A stretch of 39,249 bases of DNA from Hyphomicrobiaceae bacterium (GCA_008933705.1 WBUN01000045.1:1-39249); one strand, 5' to 3'. Counted from the stretch's first letter, positions 1 to 11,740 are shown. Notes: generated from the sequence alone by a model not told the origin. Numbers and translations are program-made.

Positions 1-1108
1 CGTGCTGCCGGCCGACGGCATCGCCGAGCCACGTGCGTGGCCCGTCGGGGATCAGCAGGTCCTCGCCCACAAGCTGCTGGGCGAGCCCCGGCAGGTAGGC
101 GCTCAAGCCCCGGTTCTCCGCAATGGCTGAGCCCAAGGCATTGACGACCCGATCGGGTTGGGCGCGCACCACCTGCAGCAATCCCACCGGTCCTGCAAAG
201 CCGGCGGAGTCGAGCTCCAGCGGATCGGCCACGTCGCCTGCCACGCAGCGCACGAGCGAATCGATCGGCATCAGCCCTTCGAGGGTCTTGAGGGACACGT
301 GCTCGCCGACCACGCGCAGGTCTCCGCCTTCGACCAGCAGCAGGCCGAGATAGCGCGCGAGATAGGCGTGGCTGAAGAAGTCGCTGTGGCGAGGGCCCGG
401 GGTGAGCAGGGCGATGGTCGGATCGGCGCGGTTGGCGCGCTTGGCCAGCGCCGCCTGCAGTTGTTGGAAGAACGGCGCCAGCCGCAAGGCCTTGCACGCC
501 CCGAAGATGTCGCCCGCGACGTGCGTGTGCACCATGCGGTTGGCCAAGGCGTAGCCGATGCCGGCGGGGGTCTCCGTATGCGTGTCGATGACGCGCCAGC
601 GGCCGTCGGGGCCGCGCGCGACATCGGCTGCGAAGAACTGGATGTAGCCGCCGCCCGGCCGCAGGTTGCGGCACGGCCTCAGGAACGAGGGGTCGCTCAG
701 CACCAGCTCGTGCGGCACCATGCCGGATCCCAGCAGGCGCTGTGCGCCGTAGAGATCGGCCAGCAGTGCCTCGAACAGCCTGGCGCGCTGCACCAGAGCC
801 CGCTCGAGCTGGCGCCAGTCCTCGGGCGCGAAGATGAGGGGGACGAGATCGACCCGCCAGGGCTGCGCCGTGCTGGCCGGGTCCGAGAAGAGGTCGTAGG
901 CGATGCCGGTCTCGCGCACGCGCCTGTTGAGCTGCTCCATGCGCAAGGACCGCGTCGCCGGATCGAGCGCGGCGAGCGTCTCGAGGAACGCATGCCAATG
1001 CGGCTTGAAGACACCCGACGCCATGATGAGCTCGTCGAAACCCGCCGCGCCGTATCCGCTCGTCAGGTCCGCGCTCGCCGGCATCTGGGCTTGGGCACTG
1101 CTGGGCAT
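1..1108 (-). CDS. Circularly permuted ATP-grasp protein (COG2308 type), 3' part outside window
   Basis: Partial gene: about 369 N-terminal residues are present and the reading frame runs off the left edge without a stop. The translation carries the family's typical stretches, including a Tyr-Ile-Gln-Phe-Phe-Ala-Ala-Asp segment followed by a Trp-Arg-Val-Ile-Asp-Thr-His-Thr-Glu-Thr-Pro-Ala-Gly-Ile-Gly motif. These match the circularly permuted ATP-grasp family (former DUF404/DUF407), predicted to ligate amino groups to carboxylates using ATP. In related bacteria it is often fused to, or followed by, an alpha-E domain, which would lie outside the window. The start is ATG at 1108, with GAGGGA about 15 nt upstream; an in-frame TAA lies only two codons before it, so the start is well bounded. 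It lies 188 bp after the transglutaminase/DUF2126 gene on the same strand, its usual partner. Substrate unknown. Confidence 0.9.
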   Translation of the reverse strand, partial: MPSSAQAQMPASADLTSGYGAAGFDELIMASGVFKPHWHAFLETLAALDPATRSLRMEQLNRRVRETGIAYDLFSDPASTAQPWRVDLVPLIFAPEDWRQLERALVQRARLFEALLADLYGAQRLLGSGMVPHELVLSDPSFLRPCRNLRPGGGYIQFFAADVARGPDGRWRVIDTHTETPAGIGYALANRMVHTHVAGDIFGACKALRLAPFFQQLQAALAKRANRADPTIALLTPGPRHSDFFSHAYLARYLGLLLVEGGDLRVVGEHVSLKTLEGLMPIDSLVRCVAGDVADPLELDSAGFAGPVGLLQVVRAQPDRVVNALGSAIAENRGLSAYLPGLAQQLVGEDLLIPDGPRTWLGDAVGRQH

Positions 1109-1296
1109 GGCGCGTTAGTGCTTTCCCTCACGCATCGGAGGCAGCCCAATGTGGCGGACGATTGGAAAAGCGCTTCCCATCTCCGGCGTAGTCACGTCTA
1201 CGTCCTCGCTCCTTATCCCCCGATTCGGGGGGCGTATCGCACCACAAGCGTTGCCCGAATGCCACGCCATTGCCGGTGCCGGGTTAATCGATTGCC

Positions 1297-4200
1297 TCAT
1301 CCCACCTGCCGGAAATCGAGCGTCAGAGGGAAATCCGGATGCACGCCGGCCGTCCGATAGGCGGTGCCTGCCGGCGAATGCCCCATGTCCTCGAAGCGGG
1401 CGAGGCGGCGCGCCTCCGCCTCCAGCGCGTTGACGGGGACGGACTCGTAGACGCGCCCGCCCGGATGCGCCACGTGATACCGGCAGCCGCCGACCGAGCG
1501 TCCGCTCCACGTATCCATCACGTCGAAGGTCAAGGGCGCATGCGGCTTGATGGTTGGATGCAGGCAGGTCGGCGGCCGCCAGGCGCGAAAGCGGATGCCG
1601 GCGACCGCCATGCCCTTCGTCCCCGCCGGCGCCAGCGGCAGGGCGATGCCGTTGCAGGCGACGACGTAGCGCTCGTCGGCTGCGCCGGTGACCGTCGCCT
1701 GGATCCGCTCCAGCGAGGAATCGACCGGCCGCGTGGTGCCGCCGGCGCTGCTCTCCTCGCCGAGCACGGGCCAGGGCTCCAGCGCCTGGCGCAGTTCCAG
1801 GCGCACGCCCTCCCGCTCGATCGCGCCGAGGTGCGGAAAGCGGAACTCCAGATGCGGACGGAACCACTCGGCGCTGATCGCAAAGCCGGCCGCCTGCAGA
1901 TCCCGGCACACGTCGCCGAAATCGGCCCACAGAAAATGCGGCAGCATGAATCGATCGTGCAGGGCCGTGCCCCACCGCACCAGCGGCTGGCGATAGGGCT
2001 TCTCCCAGAAGCAGGCGATGAGGGCGCGGATCAGGAGCTGCTGGGCCAAGCTCATGCGCGCATGCGGCGGCATCTCGAAGGCGCGGAATTCGACGAGGCC
2101 AAGCCGGCCCGTGGGACTGTCCGGCGAATAGAGCTTGTCGATGCAGATCTCGGCCCGGTGCGTGTTGCCCGTGACGTCGACCAGCAGATTGCGGAAGAGG
2201 CGATCGACGAGCCAGGGTGCGACCTCGGCGCCGTCGCGGGGCACTTGCCGCAGCGCGATCTCAAGCTCGTAGAGGGAATCGTGGCGCGCTTCGTCCACGC
2301 GTGGGGCCTGGCTGGTGGGCCCCACGAACATGCCCGAGAACAGGTACGAGAGCGAGGGGTGGTTCTGCCAGTAGGCGACGATGCTGGCCAGCAGATCGGG
2401 GCGGCGCAGGAACGGGCTGTCGGCCGGCGTCGCGCCACCGACGACGATGTGATTGCCGCCGCCCGTTCCGGTATGGCGTCCGTCGAGCAGGAACTTGTCG
2501 GCCCCGAGCCCGACGCTGCGCGCTTCCTCGTAGACGGCCGTCGTGATCGCCACTCCGTCCTCCCAGGACGTGGCGGGATGGATGTTGACCTCGATCACGC
2601 CGGGATCCGGCGTCACCTTGATGACGTTGAGCCTGGCATCGAACGGCGGCGCATAGCCTTCGAGGTGGACCGACTGCCGCAGTCCTGCGGCGGCCGCCTC
2701 GATGGCGGCAACGAGCGCGGCGTAGTCGTCGGCATCCTGGAGCGGCGGCAGAAACACGCACAGATGCCCCTCGCGCGGCTCGACGGCCATCGCCGTGCGC
2801 ACCGGCTCCGTCCTCTTCTCCTCGGCCTTGCCCGCCGCGTGCCGCCGTTCCTCGCGCAGAGCGGCGCCGTCGCCGAGAGGCTCCGCTCCGCCGAAGGGAT
2901 CGGCCGGCGTCACGTGCGGATATTCCTCCGCCGAGATCTCGCCGAGGCTGAACAGCGGCATGCGAAAGCCGGCGGGAGAGTCCCCCGGCACGAGAAACAG
3001 GTGCCCCCGCCGGAACGACCAGCGCTCCGTCGTCCAGCGCCGCCGCCGGTCCGGCCCAACGCCCGCATGGAGCGGCACGACGTAGCCGCTCGGCCGGTCG
3101 AGGCCCTGATCGAACACCCGCATGAGCCGATGCCGCTCGGCGGCATCCGCAAGCTTGTTCTCGCCCGGCCCGACTCCGAGCGGCAGCTTCTGCTCGACCA
3201 GCACATGGTGCGCCGCGTCCTCGTAGGCCGCAATCGCGCTGTCGGCGGGCAGGCCGAGCTGGCGGCAAAGCTCGGCCGAGAAGCGCTCGGCATCCTCGAT
3301 CGTCGCCGGCCGGGCCGGCTGCTCCTCGTCGATAAGGCCCGCGTCGTGCCACAGCGGCTTCCCGTCCGCCCGCCAGTAGATGGCAAATGCCCAGCGCGGC
3401 AGCGGCTCGCCCGGATACCATTTGCCCTGGCCGTAGTGCAGCAGGCCGCCGTCGGCGAAGCGGGCGCGCAGCCGCCGCACCAGCTTGTCGGCGAACGCGC
3501 GCTTGGTGGGCCCGAGCGCGGCAACGTTCCATTCGGCCGCCTGCATGTCGTCGACGGCCACGAAGGTCGGCTCGCCGCCCATGCTGAGGCGCACGTCACC
3601 CGCCTGCAGTCTCGCATCGACGGCCGCGCCCGCGCCGAGGATCTGCTGCCAATCAGCCTCGCTGTAGGGCTTGGTGACACGCGGCGTCTCGCGCACCCGC
3701 GCGAGATGCATCGAGAACGCAAAGGCGACCTCGGCCTTCTCGTGCGCGCCTGTGATCGCCGCGGCGCTGCCGGGGCTCGGCGTCGCCGCCAGCGGTATGT
3801 GCCCTTCGCCCGCCAGCAGGCCCGAGGTCGGATCGAGCCCGATCCAGCCGGCGCCGGGGACGAACACCTCGGCCCACGCGTGCAGGTCGGTGAAGTCCTC
3901 CGCCGCGCCGGCCGGCCCGTCGAGCGCGGCGACGTCGGGCTTGAGCTGGATCAGGTAGCCCGACACGAAGCGCGCGGCGAGGCCGAGACGGCGCAGGATC
4001 TGCACCAGCAGCCAGCCGGAATCGCGGCACGACCCCGAGCGGCTCTGCAGCGTCTCCTCCGGCGTCTGCACGCCGGGCTCCATGCGGATGCGATAGGCGA
4101 TGTCGCGGGCAAGCTGCCGGTTGAGCGTGGTGATGAAATCCACCGTGCCCCTGGCCGACACGTCGAGCGCGCCGACATAGCGCGCAATGAGCGGCGTGTC

Positions 4201-4566
4201 GGGCAGCGTCTGCAGATAGGGCGCAAGCTCGCCCTTGAGCGAGGGCTCATAGGCGAACGGCCATTTCTCGGCCGTCTCCTCCACGAAGAAGTCGAACGGG
4301 TTGATCACGGCCATGTCGGCCACCAGGTCGACGGTGGCCGTGAACTCGGCCGTCTTGTCCGGCACGACGACGCGGGCAAGGAAGTTGCCGAACGGGTCCT
4401 GCTGCCAGTTGATGAAATGCGGCTCGGGCGCGATCTTGAGCGAATAGGCCAGGATCGGCGTGCGGCAGTGCGGCGCCGGGCGGAGGCGGACGACTTGCGG
4501 GGCGAGGCTTACCGGACGGTCGTAGCGATACGAAGTCCGATGAGTAAGCGCGACGTGCAAACTCAT
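1297..4566 (-). CDS. Transglutaminase-like / DUF2126 putative amidoligase fusion protein
   Basis: The protein has 1089 residues, the usual size for this two-part family (COG4196). Residues 1-90 form the transglutaminase N-terminal beta domain. The transglutaminase core follows, with a complete apparent catalytic triad: Cys180 in GSCRDSGW, His229 in DLHAWAEVF and Asp245 in GLDPTSG. From about residue 325 to the end is DUF2126, classed as a putative amidoligase, with a [11 protein letters not shown] motif at 330-340, an [12 protein letters not shown] motif near 660 and a glycine-rich GTGGGNH motif near 703. There is no signal peptide, so it is probably cytoplasmic. Families of this kind are predicted to act with circularly permuted ATP-grasp proteins in peptide ligation and hydrolysis or cross-linking; such a gene follows at once. 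It starts with ATG at 4566, 145 bp after adk. Family assignment is firm; the biological role is unknown. Confidence 0.95.
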   Translation of the reverse strand: MSLHVALTHRTSYRYDRPVSLAPQVVRLRPAPHCRTPILAYSLKIAPEPHFINWQQDPFGNFLARVVVPDKTAEFTATVDLVADMAVINPFDFFVEETAEKWPFAYEPSLKGELAPYLQTLPDTPLIARYVGALDVSARGTVDFITTLNRQLARDIAYRIRMEPGVQTPEETLQSRSGSCRDSGWLLVQILRRLGLAARFVSGYLIQLKPDVAALDGPAGAAEDFTDLHAWAEVFVPGAGWIGLDPTSGLLAGEGHIPLAATPSPGSAAAITGAHEKAEVAFAFSMHLARVRETPRVTKPYSEADWQQILGAGAAVDARLQAGDVRLSMGGEPTFVAVDDMQAAEWNVAALGPTKRAFADKLVRRLRARFADGGLLHYGQGKWYPGEPLPRWAFAIYWRADGKPLWHDAGLIDEEQPARPATIEDAERFSAELCRQLGLPADSAIAAYEDAAHHVLVEQKLPLGVGPGENKLADAAERHRLMRVFDQGLDRPSGYVVPLHAGVGPDRRRRWTTERWSFRRGHLFLVPGDSPAGFRMPLFSLGEISAEEYPHVTPADPFGGAEPLGDGAALREERRHAAGKAEEKRTEPVRTAMAVEPREGHLCVFLPPLQDADDYAALVAAIEAAAAGLRQSVHLEGYAPPFDARLNVIKVTPDPGVIEVNIHPATSWEDGVAITTAVYEEARSVGLGADKFLLDGRHTGTGGGNHIVVGGATPADSPFLRRPDLLASIVAYWQNHPSLSYLFSGMFVGPTSQAPRVDEARHDSLYELEIALRQVPRDGAEVAPWLVDRLFRNLLVDVTGNTHRAEICIDKLYSPDSPTGRLGLVEFRAFEMPPHARMSLAQQLLIRALIACFWEKPYRQPLVRWGTALHDRFMLPHFLWADFGDVCRDLQAAGFAISAEWFRPHLEFRFPHLGAIEREGVRLELRQALEPWPVLGEESSAGGTTRPVDSSLERIQATVTGAADERYVVACNGIALPLAPAGTKGMAVAGIRFRAWRPPTCLHPTIKPHAPLTFDVMDTWSGRSVGGCRYHVAHPGGRVYESVPVNALEAEARRLARFEDMGHSPAGTAYRTAGVHPDFPLTLDFRQVG

Positions 4567-4711
4567 GCGACCTTGTCGGTGTACTTGCGTGCCGCCCCGA
4601 TCTTGCAGCCGCAGTCCTTCGGTACACCCAAGTCAATCGCGTATTCGCTTGCGAGGCAAGCACATAGACGACACGGGTCCCGCCCGGACCGCAGGTGCCG
4701 CGTTTCCTTGC

Positions 4712-5364
4712 CTACTTCACGGCGTCGAGAACGGCGCCGATCTCCTGGCCCACCTGCTCGATGGCGGCCATGCCGTCGACCGCGCGCAGGTTGCCCTTGC
4801 AATAGTAGTAGCCCGTCAGCGGCGCCGTCTCGCGGTAGTAGACCATCAGCCGCCGCGTCACCGTCTCTGCGTTGTCATCGGGGCGGCGCGTGAACTCGGT
4901 GCCCTGGCACACGTCGCAGACGCCGCGGACCTTGGGGCGCTTGAAGCGGTCGTGATATCCCGCGCCGCACTTGGCGCAGGTGAAGCGGCCGACGATGCGC
5001 TCGACGAGCTTGGTGTCGTCGACCCTGAGCTCGATGACGGCGTCGAGCTTCCGCTTCTTGTCCCTGAGCAGCTTGTCGAGCGCGGAGGCCTGCGCGAGCG
5101 TGCGCGGGAAGCCGTCGAAAATGACGCCGCCCTTGCAGTCGGGCTGGTCGATGCGCTCGGAGATGATCCTGATGACGACCTCGTCGGGGACGAGTTCGCC
5201 CTTGTCCATGATCGCCTTGGCCTGGCGGCCCACCTCGGTGCCGGCCGCAGCGGCGGCGCGCAGCATCTCTCCGGTAGAGAGCTGGATGAGGCCGTACTTG
5301 GCCGCGATGGTCGTGGCTTGCGTTCCCTTGCCGGCCCCCGGTGGCCCCAACAGGATCAGGTCCA

Positions 5365-5365
<1 letters not shown>
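4712..5365 (-). CDS. adk: Adenylate kinase
   Basis: Adenylate kinase (217 residues) interconverts ATP plus AMP and two ADP in the cytoplasm. The P-loop GPPGAGKG is at residues 7-14 and FDGFPRT at 83-89. It is the long form: the LID domain holds four cysteines (130, 133, 150 and 153, as CAKC and CDVC), the arrangement of zinc-binding LIDs. The ATG at 5365 overlaps the secY stop codon by one base (TAATG), so translation is probably coupled, as usual at the end of the spc operon. In most Alphaproteobacteria rpsM, rpsK, rpoA and rplQ follow; here a transglutaminase gene does. Confidence 0.98.
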
Positions 5366-6711
<1,346 letters not shown>

Positions 6712-6886
6712 TATATAAATCTCCCTGCCCCGGACTTGGCGGCCCTTCGGGCTGCCGCCTGAGCCGCCCGGGCTGCCTCCAACATGGGGCCCGCTGGCCG
6801 ACTAGGCAAGCGCCGAAGGGGGCTTTGAACGTGGTGCGGCTATGCGCCCGATCATCCTCACGTCCGCCGGTCGGCGCTGAACGCGT

Positions 6887-7438
6887 CTATTCTTCCGTGG
6901 CGGCCGGCTTTGCCTTGACGGTCTTGGCTTTCTTGGCCGCGGTCTTCTTGCGCTTGGCCTCGTCGGCGGCCAGCACCTTCTTCTCGATCAGCTTGATCGA
7001 GCCGCCCGCCTTCTCCACGGCCGCCTTGGCGCTGGCAGTGGCGTGATTGACGGTCAGCGTCAGCGCCGCCTTCAGCTCGCCGTCGCCCAGCAGCCGCAAT
7101 CCGTCCTGCGGACGGCGGATCACGCCCGCCGCGATCAGCGCCGCCACGTCGACCGGCTGCTTGGCGTCGAGCCGGCCCGCGTCGATCGCCTGCTGGATGC
7201 GGCCGAGATTGACCTCGTTGTAGGCCTTGCGGTCGAGCTTGTTGAAGCCGCGCTTGGGCAGGCGGCGATGCAACGGCATCTGGCCGCCTTCGAAGCCGCC
7301 GAGCCGCACGCCGGAGCGCGCCGTCTGGCCCTTGCCGCCGCGGCCGCCCATCTTGCCCATGCCGGAGCCGATACCGCGGCCGATGCGCACCCGCATTTTG
7401 CGCGATCCGGCGTTGTCCTTGATGTCGTTGAGCCGCAT
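6887..7438 (-). CDS. rplO: 50S ribosomal protein L15
   Basis: L15 (183 residues) is a late-assembly protein of the large subunit. The basic glycine-rich N-terminus ([19 protein letters not shown], about residues 20-38) that threads into 23S rRNA is present and intact. The protein is longer than the usual 145-160 residues because of a lysine- and alanine-rich C-terminal tail from about residue 152. The ATG at 7438 follows rpmD by 20 bp. Confidence 0.97.
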   Translation of the reverse strand: MRLNDIKDNAGSRKMRVRIGRGIGSGMGKMGGRGGKGQTARSGVRLGGFEGGQMPLHRRLPKRGFNKLDRKAYNEVNLGRIQQAIDAGRLDAKQPVDVAALIAAGVIRRPQDGLRLLGDGELKAALTLTVNHATASAKAAVEKAGGSIKLIEKKVLAADEAKRKKTAAKKAKTVKAKPAATEE

Positions 7439-7458
7439 GGCAGCCAGATGCTCCTGTT

Positions 7459-7674
7459 TCAGGCCTTCTCGTCGACCACGCGCACGAGATGGCTAATCCT
7501 GTTGATCATGCCGCGCACCGCCGGGGTGTCCTCGAGCGTGCGCTGCCGGCCGATCTTGTTCAGGCCGAGACCGATCAGGGTCTGCTCCTGGATGACCGGC
7601 CGCCGGTTGGGGCTGGCAATCTGCACCACCGTCACGGTCTTACCGGCTTTGCCGCCGGGCTTCTTAGCTGCCAT
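7459..7674 (-). CDS. rpmD: 50S ribosomal protein L30
   Basis: L30 (71 residues) is a small large-subunit protein. The conserved core reads [12 protein letters not shown], then [27 protein letters not shown] basic N-terminal stretch of about a dozen residues precedes the core, making it slightly longer than the common 60-residue form. It sits 35 bp after rpsE and 20 bp before rplO in the standard spc order. Confidence 0.97.
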   Translation of the reverse strand: MAAKKPGGKAGKTVTVVQIASPNRRPVIQEQTLIGLGLNKIGRQRTLEDTPAVRGMINRISHLVRVVDEKA

Positions 7675-7709
7675 GGCACTTCACCTCTGGAACCCCAAGG
7701 GCCCTTTCC

Positions 7710-8285
7710 TCACGCGGCTTCGCCGGTCGCGTCGCCCTCGCTCGAGCCGTCGCGGCGACGCGCCACGATCTCGCTCACCTTCTTGCCCCGCCGTGCGGCC
7801 ACCGCACGCGGGTTCTCCTGCCCCTTGAGCGCGTCGAACGTGGCGCGCACCATGTTGTAGGGGTTGGTGCTGCCGAGCGACTTGGCGACCACGTCGTGCA
7901 CGCCCAGCATCTCGAACACCGCGCGCGTCGGGCCGCCGGCAATGATGCCGGTTCCCGGAGGCGCGGAGCGCAGCACCACCTTGCCCGAGCCGTGCCGTCC
8001 CTCGGAATCGTGATGCAGCGTGCGGCCCTCGCGCAGCGGCACGCGGATGAGGCCGCGGCGTGCGGCCTCCGTCGCCTTGCGGATCGCCTCGGGCACCTCG
8101 CGGGCCTTGCCGTGGCCGAAGCCGACGCGGCCCTTCTGGTCGCCGACGACGACCAGCGCGGCGAAGCCGAACCGCTTGCCGCCCTTCACCACCTTGGCGA
8201 CGCGGTTGATGTGCACGAGCTTGTCCTGGAACTCGCTGTCGCGATCCTCGCGGTTGCGATCCCTGTCTCTGCTGGGGCGGGCCAC
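7710..8285 (-). CDS. rpsE: 30S ribosomal protein S5
   Basis: S5 (191 residues) takes part in decoding accuracy with S4 and S12. Residues 20-90 form the double-stranded RNA-binding-like domain. The spectinomycin-contact loop [11 protein letters not shown] is at residues 31-41 and looks wild-type. The first 18 residues are an Arg/Asp-rich extension. The start codon is GTG at 8285 with AGAAAGG about eight bases upstream; no ATG precedes the conserved core in frame. The C-terminal tail is acidic. Confidence 0.97.
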   Translation of the reverse strand: MARPSRDRDRNREDRDSEFQDKLVHINRVAKVVKGGKRFGFAALVVVGDQKGRVGFGHGKAREVPEAIRKATEAARRGLIRVPLREGRTLHHDSEGRHGSGKVVLRSAPPGTGIIAGGPTRAVFEMLGVHDVVAKSLGSTNPYNMVRATFDALKGQENPRAVAARRGKKVSEIVARRRDGSSEGDATGEAA

Positions 8286-8313
8286 GTGAATGCCTTTCTC
8301 GGTTGCAGTCTGA

Positions 8314-8676
8314 CTAGAAGCTCAAGCCGCCTTCGCGCGCACCGTCGGCCAGGGCCTTGACGCGGCCGTGGAAGCGGAAGCCGCCGCGATCGAACACGAC
8401 GCTGGTGACGCCGGCCTTCACCGCACGCTCGGCCAGAAGCTTGCCGACTGCGGCAGCAGCCGCCTTGTCGGCGCCGGTCTTGAGCTTCGACTTCAAATCC
8501 TTCTCCAGGCTCGACGCGGCGGCGAGCGTATGCCCGGCCACATCGTCGATGACCTGCGCGTAGATGTGCTTGGACGAGCGGTGGACCGACAGACGCGGCC
8601 TGCCGCTGGTGTTGCGCCGCAATGCGCGGCGAACGCGCTGCTTGCGGCTGTCGAATGGCGTGGTGCTGGCGTGCAT
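8314..8676 (-). CDS. rplR: 50S ribosomal protein L18
   Basis: L18 (120 residues) binds 5S rRNA with L5 in the central protuberance. The basic N-terminus is followed by [20 protein letters not shown] and the C-terminal [24 protein letters not shown] motif, diagnostic for the family. It begins six bases after the rplF stop, so translation is probably coupled. Confidence 0.97.
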   Translation of the reverse strand: MHASTTPFDSRKQRVRRALRRNTSGRPRLSVHRSSKHIYAQVIDDVAGHTLAAASSLEKDLKSKLKTGADKAAAAAVGKLLAERAVKAGVTSVVFDRGGFRFHGRVKALADGAREGGLSF

Positions 8677-8682
8677 GGCGGC

Positions 8683-9225
8683 CTACTTCTTCTTGCCTTC
8701 CTTGCGGTGGATATACTCGCCCTGGTAGCGGATGCCCTTGCCCTGGTAGGGCTCGGGCGGCCGCGAAGCGCGGATTTCGGCGGCGACCTGCCCCACCTTC
8801 TGCTTGTCGATGCCGGAGACGGTGATGATCTCCTGCTTCGCACCGGCCACCTTGACCTCGACGCCGGCGGGTATCTTGTGAATGACGTCGTGGCTGAAGC
8901 CGATCTGCAGCTGCAGGCTGTCCTTGCCCTTCATGGCGGCGCGGAAGCCGACGCCCTGGATCTCGAGCGTCTGCGAGTAGCCCTTGGTCACGCCGTCGAT
9001 CAGGTTCATCACCTGGGTGCGCGCCATGCCCCACATCGCGCGGCCCTGCGGGTTGTCCTCGCGTGGGGTCACGGTGATGCCGGTGGCGGCCTTGTCGACC
9101 TTGATGGCCTCAGGACACGTGAACGACAGCTCGCCCTTGGGGCCCTTCACCTTCACGGTCTGGCCGGTCACCGTTGCCGTCACGCCGGACGGGACGGAAA
9201 CCGGCTTCTTGCCGATGCGCGACAT
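8683..9225 (-). CDS. rplF: 50S ribosomal protein L6
   Basis: L6 (180 residues) lies near the factor-binding region of the large subunit. It begins with the conserved MSRIGKKPV and contains the family's twin alpha/beta domains, ending in PEPYQGKGIRYQGEYIHRKEGKKK-type sequence (about residues 156-180). It follows rpsH by 42 bp. Nothing is unusual in length or motif. Confidence 0.97.
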   Translation of the reverse strand: MSRIGKKPVSVPSGVTATVTGQTVKVKGPKGELSFTCPEAIKVDKAATGITVTPREDNPQGRAMWGMARTQVMNLIDGVTKGYSQTLEIQGVGFRAAMKGKDSLQLQIGFSHDVIHKIPAGVEVKVAGAKQEIITVSGIDKQKVGQVAAEIRASRPPEPYQGKGIRYQGEYIHRKEGKKK

Positions 9226-9267
9226 TGTCAGTCCTAGCCTCTTCTCGGGCGCCGCACGCGGGGCCGG

Positions 9268-9660
9268 TTAGAACACGTTGCAGAGAATCTCGCCGCCGAC
9301 GTTCTCCTCGCGGGCGCGCGCATCCGACATGACGCCCTTGGGCGTCGACAGGATGGCGACGCCGAGGCCGTTGGCGACGGTCGTCAGGTCGCGCACCGCC
9401 GAGTAGACGCGCCGGCCGGGCTTCGACACCCGCTTGATCTCGCGGATGGCCGGCTGGCCGTTGGCGTATTTCAGCTCGATCTCGAACTCCGAGGGACCGT
9501 TCTTGTGATCGATGCGCGAATAGCCGCGGATGTAGCCCTCGCTCACCAGCACGTCGAGCACGCGCTCGCGCAGCTTGGAGGCCGGAGAGGCCACTTTCGG
9601 GCGCCGCCGCATCTGGGCATTGCGGATGCGGGTCAGCATATCGCCGAGCGGATCGTTCAT
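9268..9660 (-). CDS. rpsH: 30S ribosomal protein S8
   Basis: S8 (130 residues) binds helix 21 of 16S rRNA early in assembly; in E. coli it also represses its own operon by binding spc mRNA, but I see no proven site here. The start is ATG at 9660 ([16 protein letters not shown]). An in-frame upstream extension to 9744 exists but would overlap rpsN and lacks conserved residues. The C-terminal GGEILCNVF matches the family's end. Confidence 0.97.
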   Translation of the reverse strand: MNDPLGDMLTRIRNAQMRRRPKVASPASKLRERVLDVLVSEGYIRGYSRIDHKNGPSEFEIELKYANGQPAIREIKRVSKPGRRVYSAVRDLTTVANGLGVAILSTPKGVMSDARAREENVGGEILCNVF

Positions 9661-9674
9661 ACTCGCAGCCCTCC

Positions 9675-9980
9675 TTACCAGCTCGACTTCACCATGCCGG
9701 GGATCAGGCCCTGGCTGGCCAGCTCGCGCAGCTGATTGCGGCACACCTTGAGCTTGCGGTAGTAGCCCCGCGCCCGCCCCGTCAGCTCGCAGCGGTTGCG
9801 GATGCGGGTGGCCGACGAGTTGCGCGGCAGCTGCGACAGCTTCAGCCGGGCGGCAAAGCGCTCCTCGGCCGGCCGCGACAGATCGCTGGCGATATCCTTC
9901 AGCTTCTTGCGCTTGGCCGCATATTGAGCAACCAGCTTGCGCCGCCGGTTGTTCTTGTTCATCGAACTTTGCTTAGCCAT
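9675..9980 (-). CDS. rpsN: 30S ribosomal protein S14, long zinc-free type
   Basis: S14 (101 residues) is in the head of the small subunit. This is the long C-minus form, lacking the two CxxC pairs of the zinc form; the conserved [22 protein letters not shown] segment spans about residues 61-82. The start at 9980 (MAKQSS) is favoured over the in-frame ATG at 9992 because GGAGGA ends only four bases before it. It lies 14 bp before rpsH. Confidence 0.97.
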   Translation of the reverse strand: MAKQSSMNKNNRRRKLVAQYAAKRKKLKDIASDLSRPAEERFAARLKLSQLPRNSSATRIRNRCELTGRARGYYRKLKVCRNQLRELASQGLIPGMVKSSW

Positions 9981-10016
9981 ACATTCCTCCAAGAACCCGC
10001 TCGGGGCTGCCGGGCT

Positions 10017-10724
10017 CTAGCTGCGAAACGGGAAATTGAAGCCGCGCAGCAGCGCGCGCGCTTCATCATCGGTGTTGGCCGACGTGCAGACGATCACGTC
10101 GAGGCCCCAGATCTGGTCGACCTCGTCGTAGTCGATCTCGGGGAACACGATGTGCTCCCTCAAGCCCAGCGCGAAGTTGCCGCGGCCGTCGAAGCTCTTG
10201 GGGTTGAGGCCCCGGAAGTCCTTCACGCGCGGCAGCGCGATCGTCACCAGCCGGTCGATGAACTCGTACATGCGGTCGCCGCGCAAGGTGACCTTGCAGC
10301 CGATCGGCATGCCGTCGCGCAGCTTGTAGACGGCGATCGACTTGCGCGCGCGCGTGATCACCGGGCGCTGGCCGGCGATGCGGGCCAGGTCCTTGGCCGC
10401 GGCATCGACCTTCTTGCGATCGTTGACGGCCTCGCCGACGCCCATGTTGAGCACGATCTTCTCGAGCTTGGGGATCTGCATCGGGTTCTTGTAGCCGAAG
10501 CTCTTGGCAAGCTCGTCCCGCACCACCTTCTCGTAGTGGGTCTTCATGCGCGGCTTGTAGTCCTTCGGGCGCGGCGCCGGAGCAGCCACCTTCTCGCCCT
10601 TGGGCGCACCCTTCTCGGCGCGGCCGCCCTTCGCGGCAGCGGCGGCCTTCTCGGCCTTGGGGGCCTTGTCGCCTCCAGCCTTGTCGGGCTTGGCCTGCTT
10701 TGCCGGCTTTTCCTTGTCGGCCAT
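10017..10724 (-). CDS. rplE: 50S ribosomal protein L5 with long N-terminal extension
   Basis: L5 binds 5S rRNA and contacts the P-site tRNA. The core (from about residue 52) is a normal L5, with [39 protein letters not shown] and the C-terminal FNFPF motif. The protein has 235 residues, against the usual 180-185, because residues 1-51 form an extension made largely of Lys, Ala, Gly and Pro. No ATG, GTG or TTG occurs where a normal L5 would start; the only later option, Met60, would cut into the conserved [11 protein letters not shown] segment. So the extension is probably translated. It begins two bases after rplX ends. Confidence 0.95.
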   Translation of the reverse strand: MADKEKPAKQAKPDKAGGDKAPKAEKAAAAAKGGRAEKGAPKGEKVAAPAPRPKDYKPRMKTHYEKVVRDELAKSFGYKNPMQIPKLEKIVLNMGVGEAVNDRKKVDAAAKDLARIAGQRPVITRARKSIAVYKLRDGMPIGCKVTLRGDRMYEFIDRLVTIALPRVKDFRGLNPKSFDGRGNFALGLREHIVFPEIDYDEVDQIWGLDVIVCTSANTDDEARALLRGFNFPFRS

Positions 10725-10726
10725 GG

Positions 10727-11053
10727 CTAGTTCTTCTCCGCGATGATCTCACCGGACCGCTTGGCGACGCGCACCTTGCGTCCGTCCTCAAGGGTCTTGA
10801 AGCCGACACGGGTCGGCTTGCCGTCCTTGGGGTCCTGCAGCGCCAGGTTTGACAGGTGAACCGGCGCTTCCTTCGCAATGATTCCGCCTTCCTGCGCTGC
10901 GCTCTGGCGCTGGTGCCGGCGGACGATGTTGACGCCGCGCACGAGGGCCCGCGCTTCCTTGGGCATCACCTGGAAGACTTCGCCGCGCTTGCCCTTGTCG
11001 CGTCCGGCGAGCACGACCACCTGGTCGCCCTTCTTGATCTTGGCCGCCGACAT
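10727..11053 (-). CDS. rplX: 50S ribosomal protein L24
   Basis: L24 (108 residues) is an assembly initiator of the large subunit. The KOW motif is visible near the N-terminus ([20 protein letters not shown], residues 7-26), followed by NIVRRHQ and a conserved basic C-terminus. The ATG at 11053 shares one base with the rplN stop codon (TGATG), so the genes are translationally coupled; a longer in-frame start lies inside rplN and is rejected. Confidence 0.97.
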   Translation of the reverse strand: MSAAKIKKGDQVVVLAGRDKGKRGEVFQVMPKEARALVRGVNIVRRHQRQSAAQEGGIIAKEAPVHLSNLALQDPKDGKPTRVGFKTLEDGRKVRVAKRSGEIIAEKN

Positions 11054-11421
11054 CACAGCACCTCCGGCGCAAGGCTGACGATCTTCATGTGGTTCTTGGC
11101 CCTGAGCTCGCGCGTGACCGGCCCGAAAATGCGGGTGCCGACCGGCTCGCCCTGCGGGTTGATCAGCACAGCCGCGTTGCGGTCGAAGCGGATCAGCGAG
11201 CCGTCCGGGCGGCGAACGCCCTTGGCGGTGCGCACCACCACGGCCTTCATCACCTGCCCTTTCTTGACGCGCCCGCGCGGGATCGCCTCCTTGACCGTCA
11301 CGACGATGGTGTCGCCGATCGTCGCGTACTTGCGCTTGGAGCCGCCCAGCACCTTGATGCATTGCAAGCGGCGCGCGCCGGAGTTGTCGGCCACGTCGAG
11401 ATTGGTCTCCATCTGGATCAT
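11053..11421 (-). CDS. rplN: 50S ribosomal protein L14
   Basis: L14 (122 residues) lies at the subunit interface and forms bridges to 16S rRNA. The conserved [28 protein letters not shown] start and [10 protein letters not shown] core are present and the length is exactly the family norm. It is 67 bp after rpsQ and overlaps rplX by one base. Confidence 0.98.
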   Translation of the reverse strand: MIQMETNLDVADNSGARRLQCIKVLGGSKRKYATIGDTIVVTVKEAIPRGRVKKGQVMKAVVVRTAKGVRRPDGSLIRFDRNAAVLINPQGEPVGTRIFGPVTRELRAKNHMKIVSLAPEVL

Positions 11422-11488
11422 TGGACCAGTCCTTGTCTCGCAGTCATCACGTCTTCTTCATCTCTCGTGGCCGAGCGCAGCGTGCGTC

Positions 11489-11725
11489 TCAGACCTTGTC
11501 CTTCAGCACGACCCAGCGCTTGTTCTTGGAGATGGGCGCGCTCTCCTGGATGCGCACGATGTCGCCCACCTTGAAGGTGTCGTCCTCGTCGTGCGCATGG
11601 AACTTCTTGGAGCGCCGCACCGTCTTCTTGAACAGCGGATGGGTGTAGCGCCGCTCCACCTCGACCACCACGGTCTTGGCGTTCTTGTCGGACACCACCA
11701 CACCCTGCAAAATGCGCTTCGGCAT
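11489..11725 (-). CDS. rpsQ: 30S ribosomal protein S17
   Basis: S17 (78 residues) is a primary-assembly protein with an OB fold. Family motifs include [39 protein letters not shown] and [18 protein letters not shown]. Length and motifs are typical. It sits 15 bp after rpmC. Confidence 0.97.
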   Translation of the reverse strand: MPKRILQGVVVSDKNAKTVVVEVERRYTHPLFKKTVRRSKKFHAHDEDDTFKVGDIVRIQESAPISKNKRWVVLKDKV

Positions 11726-11740
11726 CGAATTGTTTCCCTC

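Noticed and set aside
1217-1231. Perfect CCCCCGATTCGGGGG palindrome between the two left-end genes
   Set aside because: There is no T tract on either side and its position in a 188-bp same-strand gap is not distinctive; a chance GC-rich palindrome cannot be excluded.
1339-4893. Plus-strand open frame of 1184 codons opposite the transglutaminase gene
   Set aside because: Same cause: it is the mirror of a GC-rich coding frame and its translation has no recognisable domain.
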